NCBI GenBank assembly: GCA_023101725.1
Contig: JALJCO010012813.1
Coordinates: forward strand, 62,001-126,000
From: Atherinomorus stipes
Lineage: Eukaryota > Chordata > Actinopteri > Atheriniformes > Atherinidae
DNA: 64,000 bases
Direction of reading: 5' to 3'
Shown here: positions 57,501-64,000 of the stretch, one piece after another
Layout: the number at the start of each line of letters is the position of its first letter
How positions within the stretch are numbered: the stretch's first letter is position 1
Program-made: the position numbers and the translations under genes
The notes under the pieces: model-generated
Database searches by the model: none
Told to the model about the DNA's origin: nothing
Seen by the model: the letters and a program-made list of their open reading frames with translations, nothing else

Positions 57501-57897
57501 AATAATATCGGTGATCCGACCGATAATCCATGCAGCCACAGCAGCATCTGACTGCTTCTCACAGAAACAGCAGCGATGGACATTTTAATAACTCTTAACG
57601 CATTGGATCATGTCACATTAATCAGTGGTTGGATTTCAGACGTTGTCAGGAACAGATTTTTTTTTTTGCATCCTGATACTTAATAACCTCAAAAGAACAC
57701 ACTTTGCTTGTATTGAAAAAATGAACAAATGATAGAATAAAAGTGTCAAATTTATCCACATAAAATCAGAACAGTTTGTTCTCTGGTCACTCACCTCTCT
57801 TTGAGTATTTTCTTGTTGTCCTCGATGGTTTGGTGCTCTTCATGGTCTCTTATGAACATCTCAAAGGCTTCTTGTTTTTCCATAGACAGCTGTGGAC
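35514..57897 (-). CDS. kif6: KIF6 kinesin, 3' portion (8 exons, coiled coil and tail)
   Basis: KIF6 is a kinesin-9-family motor linked to motile/ependymal cilia, and its loss in zebrafish causes spinal curvature. Only the C-terminal part is here: exons 57795-57897, 56542-56597, 45556-45606, 44868-44955, 44597-44732, 42415-42497, 37905-37994 and 35514-35715. Every junction is GT-AG and every codon phase joins without error, giving 268 residues plus a split first codon. Segments matching human KIF6, as I recall it, include [55 protein letters not shown] and [20 protein letters not shown]. The motor domain lies upstream, beyond 64000. The human protein has about 814 residues. The fish tail after the conserved AFVRAR continues about 36 residues, longer than in human. 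Large introns carry many transposons. Confidence 0.93.
37005..37524. mobile_element. Tc1-type palindromic MITE, copy 2
   Basis: It starts tacagtcgtctttgaaatta and ends ggagggtatgaataattttg aggacgacta; the tips are inverted repeats with TA at the borders. It lies in the last KIF6 intron. Confidence 0.78.
37905..37994 (-). CDS. kif6: KIF6 exon g
   Basis: The exon is 90 nt, acceptor tttttcaag, donor AGAG|gtatgt. It encodes [20 protein letters not shown] and MDFSSSTEQ, then a split arginine. An alternative acceptor 15 nt inside (ccaaaag) would keep the frame. Phases agree with exons f and h. Confidence 0.75.
38813..39346. mobile_element. Tc1-type palindromic MITE, copy 3
   Basis: It starts tacagtcgtgctcaagatca and ends gatcttgagcatgactgta-like (aatcttgagcatgactgta), a clear terminal inverted repeat. 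The interior shares aagcatgatggggctc and gcaatca..caatcaggtgtt words with the family. Confidence 0.8.
40524..41040. mobile_element. Possible hAT-like MITE
   Basis: The ends agggaagggcgattctcag and tatcgatgtgcccatctt are roughly inverted, with GATAC/GTATC words inside. The target duplication is not clear. Confidence 0.35.
41270..41700. repeat. Relative of the TCAAGGTTAT composite element
   Basis: It contains ttttagttagttttagtttt, aaagacacaatacag and ttagttttagttaattataa, the reverse complement of the element at 14930. Confidence 0.5.
41825..42127. mobile_element. Small DNA transposon with repeated AACCCA/TGGGTT words
   Basis: The inverted tips are cacactgaaatctcctgggt and acccaggagtttttagtgtg. 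The interior is packed with TGGGTT and AACCCA in both orientations and could fold strongly. It lies in KIF6 intron f-g, close to exon f. Confidence 0.65.
42415..42497 (-). CDS. kif6: KIF6 exon f (low-complexity tail)
   Basis: The exon is 83 nt, acceptor gtgatcag, donor TTTGG|gtgaga. It encodes [18 protein letters not shown] then [10 protein letters not shown]. It has no recognisable homology but fits exactly between phase-0 exon e and phase-2 exon g. The Ser/Pro-rich content resembles the corresponding human stretch (PSPCPSPHSQKQSS). Prediction from splice sites and phase. Confidence 0.72.
42674..43881 (-). mobile_element. Tc1-like transposon, inactive
   Basis: The 1.2-kb element has terminal inverted repeats cactatattgccaaaagtat and atactgttgacaatatagtg. 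TA precedes the left end; the right flank is CA, so one target copy has mutated. The minus strand encodes a broken Tc1 transposase. It sits between KIF6 exons e and f. Confidence 0.88.
42720..43751 (-). pseudogene. Tc1-like transposase pseudogene
   Basis: DDE-type cut-and-paste transposase on the minus strand in at least three frames. Frame 1 (from 43751) has the helix-turn-helix with [18 protein letters not shown]. Frame 2 (43521-42958) has [30 protein letters not shown] and [12 protein letters not shown]. Frame 3 (to 42879) has [20 protein letters not shown]. Frameshifts separate the parts and stops follow. Catalytic-type acidic residues are visible, but no intact protein can be made. Confidence 0.88.
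44597..44732 (-). CDS. kif6: KIF6 exon e (most conserved tail block)
   Basis: The exon is 136 nt, acceptor cctgtcag, donor CAG|gtgact. It encodes [33 protein letters not shown] and [12 protein letters not shown]. This block is nearly identical to human KIF6 ([28 protein letters not shown]) and secures the identification. Confidence 0.95.
44868..44955 (-). CDS. kif6: KIF6 exon d
   Basis: The exon is 88 nt, acceptor gcacaatag, donor GGC|gtgagt. It encodes [20 protein letters not shown] and then KQIKQEKM. It aligns with the human stretch around DQQEEKLRSQLEEEK. The downstream intron is only 135 bp. Confidence 0.9.
44956..45555. other. KIF6 intron c-d
   Basis: 600 bp without a recognisable repeat or exon. 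Confidence 0.5.
45556..45606 (-). CDS. kif6: KIF6 exon c
   Basis: The exon is 51 nt, acceptor tccctcag, donor CATG|gtaaga. It encodes [16 protein letters not shown], corresponding to human HLKEEITQRHIQQVAL. It is separated from exon b by a 10.9-kb intron full of repeats. Confidence 0.9.
46585..46755. mobile_element. Foldback MITE (CACTGCAAAAACTC family), half copy
   Basis: It begins cactgcaaaaactcaatctt and ends in the loop sequence aagaaatcttatcaag; only one arm is present. It lies in KIF6 intron b-c. Confidence 0.7.
46920..47471. mobile_element. hAT-like MITE, copy 1 (CAGGGGTCGGCAACC family)
   Basis: It is largely collinear with 60646-61125: ccagagccgcaagtggctct near the left and gtctctttggattgtaaagg ttgcagacccccg at the right. 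The left tip is diverged. Confidence 0.7.
50174..51068. mobile_element. TTAA-flanked element, 0.9 kb
   Basis: The tips are aggagctgtatcatg and catgatatgggtcct, each next to TTAA (50170-50173 and 51069-51072). A partial relative lies at 26985-27375. KIF6 intron b-c. Confidence 0.75.
51165..52136. mobile_element. Tc1-type MITE dimer
   Basis: It starts tacagtactggctgaaagtt and ends aaactttcaagcacaactgta. An internal terminus (ggagtatgtctaaacattct, about 51680) shows that two units are joined, the second with gcattgcctcaaag-type words inverted. An AAT microsatellite interrupts the first unit. Confidence 0.65.
51451..51556. repeat. (AAT)n microsatellite
   Basis: Imperfect ATT/AAT triplets on both sides of a short inversion, inside the Tc1-type dimer. 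Confidence 0.9.
54388..55020. mobile_element. TTAA-type element, sister of 29090, without the nested insertion
   Basis: It starts aggtacattatgtaac after TTAA (54384-54387) and follows the 29090 element closely (gtgccaccattttt; acattcacaacagtgcttg). The right tip after ccactagatgtcag is lost. It preserves the empty site of the 29462 insertion. Confidence 0.7.
56542..56597 (-). CDS. kif6: KIF6 exon b
   Basis: The exon is 56 nt, acceptor ttcaacag, donor ATCA|gtgagt. It encodes [18 protein letters not shown], matching human SEAKALGESINEARSKI. Heptad-like coiled coil. Confidence 0.92.
57200..57510. repeat. Unclassified dispersed repeat, copy 3
   Basis: It contains ccctccaccaccgtgctt, gctgaggtctttcctccttg gcatcgtgttaac and acttctgcttctccggaggtg, parallel to 31140-32105. 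KIF6 intron a-b. Confidence 0.5.
57795..57897 (-). CDS. kif6: KIF6 exon a ([11 protein letters not shown] region)
   Basis: The exon is 103 nt, acceptor tctcacag, donor GAGAG|gtgagt. It encodes [20 protein letters not shown] and then [14 protein letters not shown]. It matches human CQEAFEIFKRDH...KQILKQR. It begins with two bases of a split codon, so the previous exon ends in phase 1. Confidence 0.93.
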
Positions 57898-59318
57898 CTG
57901 TGAGAAAACAAATCTGTGCTGAGATGTGAAGCTTTTTCTACTTTTAAAGCAACACATGTTTTTGTTATCCATTTGAAATGACATGGTATATTTAGTGTTT
58001 AGGATTTTTCTTCTTAACCCAAAGACACTTTTGGATTATTGATAGCAGGATACAACATATATTAAACTAAGCTGATAATCATTTGCTTGATCAAACTCCA
58101 ACCAGTGGTGTATATTTGTCATACCAGTGAAAAACTAATCTAAGTACAGGAAATTGTGTTTATAGTTGTACATGTTCCCACATATATGACTAAATCTGGC
58201 AGCCAGATGGGAGCAGATACTTCTCATCTATGACTCGGAACAAACCAGAAGACCTATTAACCTGTTGTTCAGTAATTAAAGAGAACATAAACACAAACAT
58301 AAACAGCAATTTTCAACATGTCAGCAGCACAGAGCAGATGCCCCCCTGCTTTACTTTGGCATTTCAGGAAATTACATAATTTTAAACCTCACATCCCTCC
58401 GGCTGTTTAAATTTTAATATGCTCGTAATATTATTTAATGGGTATTTTTTATGAAAGATCTATACATCTGCTTCAAATAATGCACTTTCAGCATGGAATG
58501 ATCAGTTAGTGTTGTTTTGCTTTCAGATAGTCAATAAATAGGTTTGTGAGTTGTTTTCAAGTTTTAACAAGATGAAATAAGAATAAGAAAGAAAAAAAAA
58601 ACATTATTGATCCTTGAGGGGAAATTAAAATACTGTAGTAGTTTTTTTTTTCTTTTATATGTAATTAATTGCCAGTGTGAGGCCTATGACCGAATACATT
58701 CAGTTGTTTCCTCACTGAGTTGTCGAAGGTGTGAAAGTTGCCCACTGTGTCCCCTTTCCATTCATTTCCAGATCGGCCCGCAGCACAGTTAATCAACTGA
58801 TTAACTCTTAAAAGATAAGACAGAGAAAAACTCTGCAACATTTTGATGTCCCATGTGCAGATATGTTTTCTTTGCTGTGACATGTTCATGTTGAAAAGAA
58901 CAATGTTCTGCCAAGTTAAGGACCCCTGCAATGAAAACCGCCCTCCCTCTGCCTGGTAAATTTATCCCTGTTGGTCCCAGTATTATTTAATCATTGATAA
59001 ATGTTGGTCCAGTTGCTTTCCAGATCAAGAAAATGTAAAAAATAAACACTCCCACTGGCTTTGAGTTGTTTTAAGGGCGTTTTAGAGTAATCTAAACATT
59101 ACTCCAGGATAATTTCATCTTTTTTATTCCACGTCAGTATGGACTGACAGATTAGTTGTTAAGGCAAAGATCAAAAGTCCATTTGTCTTTTTAATGAAAG
59201 TTTAGTCATGATTACAGGGTCTTGGGAGTATTTCTTATGGCAGGGGTACAAATTTTGGCTCTACACGCCTCCTTTCAACTTTGTTGCTTCAGTCTGCTTG
59301 TACAGTCTTAAAGCAGCA

Positions 59319-59776
59319 TACAGTCATCCTCAAAATTGTTCATACCCTCCAATTACAGAAAAGGCTAACTTCACAATAGTAATTCAAATAAAAAGAAACT
59401 AAAGAAACAAACAATAAATACATATTTACAAAATTATAATGTAGTGAAATAAATTATTGCTTTTGAATTGTGTTTGGAAATAATTATAAGAAAACACAAA
59501 TAAATAATTCTGTCCTAGACACATCAGAGCGCCTTTTTGAACATTACAGAAACACCTGATTGCAGTGATTGCCACAAAGTGTTGCTCAACAACATTTTAG
59601 CTTCGGAGCGCCATCATGCTATTTTACTTGTTTTTTTTTTTTTTGTATGTGTTTGTTTTCAATATTATTCTGAATTCCATAGACTTTTTATTTATTATTA
59701 TTTTTGTCAATTTCAGCTTATTCGCTGATTTTTTTCCTTCTTTAACTGAAGGGTAAGAATAATTTTGAGGACAACT
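59319..59776. mobile_element. Tc1-type palindromic MITE, copy 5
   Basis: It starts tacagtcatcctcaaaattg and ends aagaataattttgaggacaa; the interior has cctgattgcagtgattgcca and gttgctcaacaacattttag. Confidence 0.75.
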
Positions 59777-59984
59777 TTAAATACAAAGCAGGTGAAGCTC
59801 CTACAGTCATGTCTTGCTAAAACTTATAACCTAGTCTTTGTGCTCAGTGCTCGCTCATTTTGTTAGCTAACATCACATTTCCAATCAAATCAGTTGAATA
59901 AGTGGTGTCTAATCAGTGTATCCCACTGGTAAAACGATTTTCCAACTGCAATGAATGTATACAAATGGGTACAAATACAAAAAA

Positions 59985-60271
59985 GTATTCCACAATGGCT
60001 CTCAATAACATTGAGTAAAAATAATAAAGAACTAAGTACTATTATAACTACCAGTACATACAGTAACAGCATTTGCAGATTCTTGCAGTTTTTTTTCATT
60101 GAATAATTGCAATGAATTTCCACAACATAATGATACTAAAAGTCAGTCATTTTCTGTACCGCTTATCCAGTTCAGGGTCGCGGATGCTAAAAGTACCAGT
60201 AGTATATTTCAAAATACTTTTCTCTTGTCATTAGCTTGGAAATTTTTTTTCCACACATTTCATACAAATAT

Positions 60272-60320
<49 letters not shown>

Positions 60321-60630
60321 TTTATTTTTTTTTTTTTACAGTTGAGTCCCACTGTAGAAAATCTGGTAAAAAAAACAAACAAACAAACAAAAAACTGGAG
60401 CCTCTTTTTTTGCAATTTTTTTTTTTTTTTTTAAATTTCAAAATCTAAAAGTAGAAATAAAACTGTGATTGCTGTAAAATGATAGCAAAACTTTCTGTAG
60501 TGTTTATCAAAACTGATGAGATGCCTTTTTTCAAAAGCCCATGCAACAATTGTGGCTGTCAATGACTTATTTAGCTAGGTTGAAGTGAAAAATGGCTCCT
60601 TGGATTCAAAGGCTGCAGACTCGAATGTAT
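59985..60630. repeat. Degenerate hAT-like copy interrupted by other repeats
   Basis: The left part (ggctctcaataacattg; gaatttccacaacataatga) and right part (gctccttggattcaaaggct gcagac) match 60646-61125. Between them lie a LINE2/SINE-type tail (cattttctgtaccgcttatc, about 60150) and a TA microsatellite. Confidence 0.5.
60276..60317. repeat. (TA)n microsatellite
   Basis: About 20 TA units followed by a T-rich run. Confidence 0.9.
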
Positions 60631-60645
60631 GTAAAAAGAAAAAAG

Positions 60646-61125
60646 CAGGGGTCGGCAACCTGCGGCTCCAGAGCCACAAGTGGCCCTTTGGGCCTTTCAC
60701 TTTTGCAGGCTTTAGAAGTTTTTCATGGAATAACTGTGAATTTCCACAACAAAATGACACTAAAATTACCAAGGCGATAATATATTTTCTTTAAATCTGT
60801 TTCTTTTGTCATTATCTTGGAAATTAAGGCTTTTTTCCCACATAATTTACCACAAATACCTACATTTTGATATAACCTTTTTCATAGTTAAATCACATAA
60901 AAGACAAGGTGTCCTCTTTTTGCAATTCTTTTTAAATTTCAAGCTCTAAAAGTAGAAATTAAACTGATTCCTTCAAAAGGACAGCACAGTTTTTGATAGT
61001 ATTTATCAAAAATGATAATTTGCTCTTTTTTAAAAGGCCATGGAACATCTGCGGCTCTTAACAACTTTTTTTAGCTGGCTGAGGCGAAAAATGTCTCTTT
61101 GGATTGTAAAGGTTGCAGACCCCTG
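60646..61125. mobile_element. hAT-like MITE, copy 2, complete (CAGGGGTCGGCAACC ends)
   Basis: The left tip caggggtcggcaacc and right tip ggttgcagacccctg are inverted repeats with one mismatch, the usual ends of a hAT family. The flanks (gaaaaaag / cactaaag) are only a weak 8-bp duplication. No coding frame. Confidence 0.82.
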
Positions 61126-62311
61126 CACTAAAGCAACAGCCTCTGAACTAGCATAAAAAATCTCTGAAAACAAAGATATTGAGATGAGTGTGGGCAAGTT
61201 TTGCACAAGACTGCATTTTTGTGTCCGGTATCAAACCTTTAATGAAAATCAGGAGTGTTTTGCAAAATTCTCCAACGCTGGGAAATCCAGTTTCATGATA
61301 TGTTATAACAAACACACTTGTGAGAGTGGAAATGTGGACTTCTGTGACACAGACGGCAGTAAAGGAATGTAGTTTCTTCATCTTTGGAAAGTCCTGCCTA
61401 TAATGACCTCAATGAGACACTGTATGTTCTAAAGAGCCAACTTCAACAAGCCCAAGTGAAGGTTTCTTGAGGGAACCGTTTGTCTCGACATTCCAGGAAT
61501 ATCTCAGTGTGATATGACATCATACTATGTTGTACTGAAATAATTTGAAGGGTAATGGGATCTCATGGACCTTTCTAATTTTTCTTTTCTTTGCCTTAAG
61601 TGTTGACAAACCACAGAGGCTTTTCAGGGGAGGAATGTATGGCAGCGATTGCCACTTTTCAACAAATTTGAGAATGTAAATACCAGGAAAGTGAAGTATC
61701 ATAGTACTGTTAAATCAATTTCAACGCGGTTAAACCTTTTTCATTTTATGTTTCTACTTGAGGCCCAGCAGGGGACAGTTGTAGCTGACTTTATGAAGTG
61801 TCACTCATGTATAAAGCCTGCCAGAATCATCAGTCTCTCCATACATCCAAACAGTATTTGTATTAAGATATAACTATCCCTGTAATTCTCAAGTCTCCTT
61901 TTAACCCTGCTATGCTTAACACAAGCCATCAGAAGTCTAAATTTACAACAGGAACACCTTGTTCATCCATTAGTTCTCTTTTTGCACTATAAAAACAATA
62001 TTAAAAAGCACGCAAAAGACAAAGGAGTATATAAAACTGGAGAAACTCAGACTGGATGTGATCTTTTCTGCATTTTACAGTACACGTAGCAGAAATATAG
62101 TTATATGAAGAAATAGATGCTATAATGAGTGCAGACTGCTTCTGCAGAGACCGTGGTCATCAGAAAACACCCTCTAATGTCCATGAGCCTGTACAGACAA
62201 AGGTATTATGGAAAGAGTAGCGTGTTTTAGGCAGCAACCAATCAGCCCAAAAGGTTTCCATGGAAAATCCATCATCATATTTACATTTAATCTTCACGAG
62301 ACAGCAATTAC

Positions 62312-62338
62312 CTTCAGTGTAACCATAGAGGCTGTTGG
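62312..62338 (-). CDS. Possible 27-nt KIF6 micro-exon
   Basis: Acceptor gattctgtag and donor GAAG|gtaatt enclose 27 nt that read NSLYGYTE in the phase needed to join KIF6 exon 57795-57897 (ends with one base, next exon starts with two). Homology is not visible, and a 27-nt match of signals and phase can arise by chance. Confidence 0.22.
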
Positions 62339-62958
62339 CTACAGAATCAGAACCATCAGATTAAAGCAGGACTGAAACATATTTAAACATTCAGTGACCT
62401 CCAGAACAACAGGAACGGATACATGGATGCATTTGTTTTGAATTAGGACACAGCAAGAACAATGAGGAGGAGTGTAGTTTGGTTATGTGGGTCACAGAAA
62501 ATAGGTCCTACAGATGTAAAACACAAGATAAACGGTGCAGTTCTATATGAAAAAATAAAACCCAAAAAACTGTTGTGACATTAGTCCAATTTTATAGTGT
62601 TGCTCTGTTTTAAATCTAATAGACACATTCCTCACACTAATGCTAAACAAAGAACACATGTAAAGACAATCCACGGGGCCACATGTACGAATGATGCTAA
62701 TGGGAAAAAAAACAAGCAAACTGGTATTTTTGAAGGAGATTATGTGCATATTTCCCTGATATATTAATTTACTTGTTTATTAAACAAGGGAAGACCTCTA
62801 GATATGGCAGATTTAGCCACGGCTAAGTTTCATGGCTCTCTGAAAACAAAAATTCAATTTAACCGTGTGAAGCACTTTTGATTGTTAAGTGGAAATTAAA
62901 CATATGATAAGAGAGAATTTAACATAAAACATGAAGGATTTGGTGCAGTAATGTGCAA

Positions 62959-62979
62959 TTTATTTATTTATTTATTTTA
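62959..62979 (-). terminator. Overlapping AATAAA signals after the orphan exon
   Basis: The minus strand carries a run of AATAAATAAATAAATAAA about 60-80 nt past the stop of the unidentified terminal exon. It could serve as a polyadenylation signal or be a simple AAAT microsatellite. Confidence 0.35.
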
Positions 62980-63041
62980 ACAAACTGTAGATGCATTCAT
63001 GCTGTGCACCTGCACAAAGAGCACAGGCAGTTTTTTTTTTT

Positions 63042-63197
63042 TTACAGAGTTTTATGTTTAAGGCCCTTGGTCTTCTTCTTCGATGCTCCTGGTACTGCTC
63101 CTGGTAGAGCTTTTGAAAGTTTTGCTTCCCAAAGTGCAGACTTTCTCTGGATAAGATCAAGTTTTTCCTGCTGGTTAACAGCTGATAAAGCTGACTG
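63042..63197 (-). CDS. Candidate terminal coding exon, gene unidentified
   Basis: On the minus strand a pyrimidine-rich tract and acceptor (gtttgaaaccag) precede 51 codons. They begin QSALSAVNQQEKLDLIQRKS, continue ALWEAKLSKALPGAVPGA, end SKKKTKGLKHKTL, and stop at TAA. Overlapping AATAAA signals follow 60-80 nt later. The protein end is a short helix-prone segment and a lysine-rich tail, as in nuclear or nucleolar proteins. I do not recognise it. It sits inside a KIF6 intron on the same strand, so it could be an alternative KIF6 end, a nested gene, or a processed copy. No upstream exon was found before the window ends. Confidence 0.42.
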   Translation of the reverse strand, partial: QSALSAVNQQEKLDLIQRKSALWEAKLSKALPGAVPGASKKKTKGLKHKTL

Positions 63198-63352
63198 CTG
63201 GTTTCAAACACACCAGAAAAAGACAGAAATTATACACAAAGTGTGAGAAAATTGGAGAAACATTCCAGGGTGGACATGTAACTGCTGGCAAGGGACTGCA
63301 GGACCTGGGAATTCTGGAAGGGGGAGACAATTCTACAACAGAATAACTGGTA

Positions 63353-63355
63353 CTA

Positions 63356-63387
<32 letters not shown>

Positions 63388-63390
63388 TAT
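63353..63390. repeat. (AT)n microsatellite
   Basis: An imperfect AT run next to the TTAA element. Confidence 0.9.
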
Positions 63391-63420
63391 TTCAAAATTA
63401 ACTAATTCAGTCTGGTTTAA

Positions 63421-63871
63421 AGACACACAACGTAACTTTTCCACCTTAAGAATATGCGTTTCTGACTTGTTTTGATGGCACACCAACATTCATTTTGTGC
63501 ATTTTTGATTTGTCACTGCTCAGCAGCGTCCCGAGGCTCAGAAACTGCACTATGTAACTTTTCTATCCGGGACACCGCCGTTACGTTGCAGCCGACTTAT
63601 GGTTGCGCACCGCGTCACGTACTAGCAAACGGATATGAACCAGATATGAACACAATGAGTGTTTTGAATGCACATCATGACAGATTCGGCAAAGAAAAGC
63701 AAGGAAACATTACTGGAGGAAGAGAGGGAGGGACAGAAGAAGAGTCAAGATAAGACTGTCTTTTACCAGCTGGAGGGAATCACAGTGCAGGTACAATGCA
63801 AGATGGATGCTAGTTTAGCCATGGATAGGAGGCGTTACTGAGAAAACTGCAAAAAGTTGCGTTGTGGGTCT
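63421..63871. mobile_element. TTAA-flanked MITE, complete
   Basis: The tips are agacacacaacgtaactt and aagttgcgttgtgggtct (16 of 18 bases inverted), each next to TTAA (63417-63420 and 63872-63875). The interior is non-coding. Confidence 0.78.
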
Positions 63872-64000
63872 TTAAGACGGATCTTTGTGGTAATTCCAGC
63901 CGTCTAATCCCTGCATTCTTGAGAAAACTAGCTACTCTTTAATTGTAGCACCATCAGCTTTACAAAATGTCTCACTCCAAACAATTTACTGTATCTTTAG

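Larger units (their letters stand above)
57898..63041. other. Upstream KIF6 intron region
   Basis: Apart from listed repeats and one micro-exon candidate, I see no exon. Segments 57900-59300 and 61130-62300 hold nothing I can name. Confidence 0.5.

Overview
The window is vertebrate nuclear DNA, most likely from a ray-finned (teleost) fish. Evidence: split genes with GT-AG introns, AT-rich intergenic DNA, a tRNA-derived SINE, LINE2-type 3' tails, and many small DNA transposons of Tc1/mariner, hAT, PIF/Harbinger and TTAA-target types. The species cannot be named from the sequence. All coding exons I can support lie on the minus strand, and I rebuilt them exon by exon from homology, splice sites and matching codon phases.

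Layout. 1-16,157: gene-poor and repeat-rich. 16,158-22,835: a five-exon two-pore-domain K+ channel, the KCNK17 (TALK-2) orthologue. 23,599-25,845: a second five-exon channel, the KCNK16 (TALK-1) orthologue, ending only 763 bp upstream of the first. 25,846-35,513: intergenic, with nested transposon remains and, at 34,078-35,335, an 11-bp minisatellite that gives long spurious open frames. 35,514-57,897: eight 3' exons of KIF6, a kinesin; they encode the coiled-coil and C-terminal tail. The motor-domain exons must lie beyond 64,000. 57,898-64,000: an upstream KIF6 intron with hAT-like and TTAA elements, one weak micro-exon candidate, and an unidentified terminal exon with its own polyadenylation signals (63,042-63,197).

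The order KCNK17-KCNK16-KIF6, all on one strand, is the same as in human 6p21, which supports orthology. The two channels share identical intron positions and phases, so they arose by tandem duplication. Both keep the two K+ selectivity filters. The KCNK17 orthologue has serine where its mammalian counterpart carries the basic residue linked to alkaline-pH sensing. KIF6 is a cilium-associated kinesin and has no evident functional link to the channels beyond conserved neighbourhood.

The accessory content is the less expected part. It includes a Mutator-like insertion whose empty site is preserved in a sister repeat elsewhere in the window, a hAT-like element with a perfect 8-bp target duplication, several TTAA-flanked families starting 5'-AGG or 5'-AGA, a dispersed palindromic family, and a Tc1-type MITE family present in five places, one of them a dimer.
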